DNA of 64,000 nt from Tolypocladium sp. Sup5 PDA-1 (taxonomy: Eukaryota; Ascomycota; Sordariomycetes; Hypocreales; Ophiocordycipitaceae): positions 549,376 to 613,375 of the forward strand of contig JPHH03000016.1 in assembly GCA_000750105.3 (NCBI GenBank), written 5' to 3'. Every line of letters begins with the position of its first letter. Positions within the stretch are counted from its first letter, which is position 1. Made by a program: the position numbers and the translations under genes. The notes under the pieces were generated by a model that saw nothing but the letters and a program-made list of their open reading frames with translations, ran no database searches and was not told where the DNA came from. Below are positions 60,777-64,000 of the stretch, in pieces.

Positions 60777-61912
60777 GCAACGTTTGAGGTTACTCTATGT
60801 TTGGGTTGAAGAGAAGTGGATATGCGATAGAGTGGGGGAATAACCTGCAACGATTAAGGATATATTTATTTATTGACGGTATTGTCTTCTCAGTCAATAA
60901 AATTAAGCAGACCATTTGAACGAATCATTAGTATACAAATAAAGATAAGTGCAACAAGGCACGGCCAACAATGGGCAAGAACAAGTGTTAATACGGATGA
61001 TGTAAGAGTGATGACGCTAGCTACGATGTGTGCCCCTCTAGCAGTCTATGTGTGGCCTATAAGGGGCAATTTCCCAGTCTTATAATAACCTAACTATTAT
61101 AACTTTATACTTTAACTTATAATATTTATATTTATATATTAGCTTTTTAATTATTTCTTTAAATAGTTTACGTATTTATTTAACGTAAGTATATAGTAGG
61201 GTAGCTAATATAGCGAGGTAGCTATATTAAATCCTATATAAACTATATATTTTCTAACCCTTACGAAAAGAGCTAAAAGTAATTAAAAATATCTAAGTTT
61301 TTAATATAGTATGTTTTATTATAAAATAACTCTAATTCTAGATTTATAAGAGTTAGAGTTAGCTAGTTCTCTAGGTATTTAAAAATCTAAATTTATACTA
61401 TATATTTTAGGGCTTTTTTATAATAGAGCTACTAAAAGTATAACGCTAACTTAAATAAGTATTTAATTATATAATAGATTAATTACCTATAGGGAGGTAG
61501 GATTATTAGGTAGGAGCACGAGTATATTCTATTAAGTATATAAGACTTAAGCTTACTAGGGTAATAGTTCGCTACTAACTCGCGCTTAAGTTACTATAAT
61601 TATTTATATAACCTAGGTATTATTTTATTATACCTAACCTTATAGCCTAGCTCCTTATTATAGCCTAGCTTCCTAGTATTAATGCCCCTAAACCTTATAA
61701 AAAGGGTCCTAAGGTTTACTATTTCTTAGGAAGTACGTTAGGCTATAACGAGTAATAGAATAATAAATCCGTTAAGAGGCTTTAAAGACCTCTTTAATTA
61801 ATAATAAATAACTTAGATTAATTACTAAAGACCTAGCTATCTACTATAGTAAAGATTGTAATATATATACCCGTCTAGCTCTTTATTAATCCTTTAGATT
61901 ACCGTAGCTTAC
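60777..61912. other. AT-rich, RIP-like sequence
   Basis: From about 61.08 kb the base composition falls sharply to TA-dense sequence with few CpA dinucleotides visible, and no gene is present. This looks like eroded repeats, continuous with the retrotransposon remains to the right. Confidence 0.65.
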
Positions 61913-62012
61913 TATTACGACCTAGGCTAACGGGCTACGGGATGGGCCGGCTATGCAGGCGCTAATGCGGGCTGCACGGAATAATAGTTAGAACGATAAG
62001 CTAATAAACGGT
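61913..62012 (+). repeat. Partial LTR (5' part) of a gypsy-like element
   Basis: This segment matches the first about 100 bases of the full LTR at 62100 in direct orientation, with C-to-T and G-to-A differences. It is followed by a palindromic TCTACGG/GATCG-rich spacer up to 62099. Confidence 0.7.
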
Positions 62013-62099
62013 AGATCGGTGCGATCTACGGGATAGATCGTGCGATCTATGAGATAGATTATTAGTAATCTATAAATTATAGCGATCTAAGGGATCGTA

Positions 62100-62521
62100 T
62101 GTTACGACCCAGGCTAACGGGCCACGGGATAGGCCGGCTGTGCAGACGCTACTGCGGGCTGCACGGAACAATAGTCGGAACGACGAGCTAATGGTAGCAT
62201 AGCGATATTGGATTATTAGGATCGGTAGGTGATCTAGGTGAGCTAGATCACCACGATTAGTCGATGATCTAAGTGATTCTAGGCAATAGTTCATTGAGGG
62301 CTCTTAATAATCTAGGAACAACACCTAGTATATAGACCCCCTAATTTCCTCACTATAGTATAGATACCTCGCTAGCTTTCAATAACACTCTTTAGTTACG
62401 ATCTACTATCTAGGACATTCGATCCATTACCATCGTGACAAGACTAGCCTAGTACTACGCCCTGACCTCACCTACTAACATAAACCTGCCGGTTTATCCC
62501 TTAGGAACCCCAACTGTTATA
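62100..62521 (+). repeat. Full LTR of a RIP-mutated gypsy-like retrotransposon
   Basis: The LTR starts TGTTACGACC and ends ...CTGTTATA, where the original ...CCGTCACA end is recognisable from the inverted copy at 63581. Length is 422 bp. The internal region with gag follows directly on its right, so this is the 5' LTR of that copy. Confidence 0.75.
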
Positions 62522-63580
62522 TATTAAAAGCTCTTATTTAGAAGGTCATAGCGTTGCCCTAAGCAATACTTAATACTATCGAAATAGCACTACTAACTAA
62601 ACCTAGATCGAGCACTAACCCCTAGGGGAAGGCACCAGCACCCCCTATAAAACCTATCGATAAAATAGAAATCTTAGACGATAAGTTAGATAACGATACC
62701 CCGGATATAAATAAGGAACTCTAGGATAAAGTCTACCGTCTTTAGCGATAGATCAATAACTTAGTCGCCCTCTAGGAGGAATAGACTAAGATATACTAAA
62801 CCTAGGTTAACGAGCTCTATTCCCTCGCTAACACCGCTATTAAGGGAAAGGACCCCGGAGAGGTCCTTAAGCCTAAGATACCTTAACCCTTTAATAGTAC
62901 TATAGGAACACTCTAGCCATTTATTACTTAAATACGAGCGTACTTTATATACTTCCTAACCTAGTTTCGCCACGAAATAGCGAAAGTATACTTTATAGCC
63001 AGAAACCTTTCTAGCTTAGTAGCTATATAGTTTAAGCTAACCCTACGCGACTTCGTCGCTAACGCAGTAATAGGAATATATAAACTAGAAACTAATAAGG
63101 TCCTTAATAACTACTAGGAGTTCGAGGAAGCCCTACGATAAGCATTTAGGAATATAGACGAAGAAAGGGACGCCGAAAATAAACTCGATAACCTCCGATA
63201 GAAGGGATCCGCGTTAGACTACGCGGCAACCTTCCGATAAATTATCTTAAAGATCCTATAGGAGTAGTCTTACTTAATAAGAGCCTTCTACTCGGGATTA
63301 AAGGAGGACGTTAAGGACGAACTCTATAAGGAAGAGCGACCCGATATATTAGCCGAATATATCGCTATAGCTATACGCATCGACGATAGATAGTATAAGA
63401 GACGCGAAGAGAGGAGGTACGTAGGAAAAGGGTAGAATAGAAACCCTACCCGCTACTTTAGTAACTCTCGACGAAAGTATAAAGAACCTATTGCATACTA
63501 TAACGACTCTAGTCTAGGACGAATAGACTTAGATATAATATAGAAAACTAAGCTAAAGGAAGGCAAGAAATGCTATAACT
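62522..63580 (+). mobile_element. Gypsy-type retrotransposon internal region, gag remnant
   Basis: After a leader of about 360 bp, the frame from about 62886 reads as a gag capsid. Recognisable pieces are FRHEIAKVY, LRDFVANAVIG, EFEEALR, KGSALDYAATFR, ENKLDNLR, and LKEDVKDELYKEERPD, ending at the first two residues of a zinc knuckle (CYN). In-frame stops, mostly TAG, occur where capsid homologues usually carry Gln, as expected if CAG was changed by C-to-T transition (RIP). The remnant is cut at about 63580, where an inverted LTR begins, so protease, reverse transcriptase and integrase are missing. It is not functional. This is a transposable element of the fungus itself. Confidence 0.8.
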
Positions 63581-64000
63581 TGTGACGGTTTGGGTTCCTA
63601 AGGGATAAACCGGAGGTTTATGTTAGTAGGTAGGTTAGGGCGTAGCCGTTGAATGGTCTTGTCACGATAGTGATAGATCGGATGTCCCGGATAGTAGATC
63701 GTAACTAAAGGGTTTGAAGTAATATAAGTATGTCTATATTAGAATAATGTATTGAAAGCTAGCGAGGTATCTATGCTATAGTGAGGAAATTGGGGGGTCC
63801 TATATACTAGAGTGTTTACTCGTGGTTCACCGACTACCGAGTGAACTCCCGTGTGCTATTCGCTTGGTGTTCACTAACTACCTAGTGAACACCGCACACC
63901 ATAGTCCCTATTAGTCTATCGTTCCGACTATTGTTCCGTGCCGCCCACATGGCGCCTGCATAGCCGGCCTATCCCGTGGCCCGTTAGCCTGGGTCGTAAT
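63581..64000 (-). repeat. Inverted LTR copy interrupting the gag remnant, runs to window edge
   Basis: It begins TGTGACGGTTTGG and ends with the reverse complement of the LTR start (GGGTCGTAAT), so it is the same LTR in the opposite orientation. It contains a 100-base stretch (around 63820-63920) not matched by the other LTR. It most likely marks a second element inserted head-on into gag. Confidence 0.75.

Overview
The window is nuclear DNA of a filamentous ascomycete (Pezizomycotina). Its genes carry short GT-AG introns (about 45-140 bp), it encodes fungal families (a Ppo-type fatty acid oxygenase, a Dbp4 helicase, a highly reducing PKS, a multimodular NRPS), and its right end holds a retrotransposon with C-to-T damage typical of repeat-induced point mutation (RIP). 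The species cannot be named from the sequence alone. There are no rRNA or CRISPR signals, and I found no convincing tRNA gene.

Layout. 1-6.2 kb holds compact housekeeping genes: a SUN-domain protein (cut by the window edge), the ribosome-biogenesis helicase Dbp4, a small four-helix membrane protein and a Ypd1-like histidine phosphotransfer protein. 6.2-13.9 kb is gene-poor. It contains the frameshifted corpse of a highly reducing PKS, a small Cys-rich GPI-like protein and a secreted-protein gene whose frame is broken. 13.9-27.2 kb is gene-rich again: a two-RRM protein, a DUF2235 hydrolase, a Ppo-like dioxygenase/P450 fusion preceded by a degenerate minisatellite, a class I methyltransferase and a YtcJ-like amidohydrolase. 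27.2-33.7 kb is another decayed stretch with a broken L-lactate dehydrogenase gene and a C2H2 remnant. A DUF7924-like gene follows.

35.1-60.8 kb is the most interesting part: a biosynthetic locus with a 4,407-residue NRPS (minus strand) and a 2,542-residue HR-PKS (plus strand) fired divergently from one 991-bp intergenic region, followed by a P450. The PKS is complete (KS-AT-DH-MT-ER-KR-ACP) with all key motifs present. The NRPS reads T*-E*-C-A-T-C-A-T-C-A-T-C-T*. Three internal modules are intact, but both terminal carrier domains lack the phosphopantetheine serine (Met and Phe instead), and the N-terminal epimerase-like domain has lost its motif. It looks like an ancestral A-T-E-first synthetase that lost its first A domain and was re-purposed to take a polyketide acyl chain. 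The expected product is a methylated, reduced acyl tripeptide that the P450 may oxidise. No acyl-CoA ligase, acyltransferase or thioesterase is present in the window, so acyl transfer and release are open questions.

60.8-64.0 kb is AT-rich and RIP-mutated. It holds a partial LTR, a full LTR, a gag remnant in which Gln positions have become stop codons, and an inverted LTR running to the window edge. The biosynthetic locus therefore sits against a repeat-rich, RIP-mutated flank on its right side.
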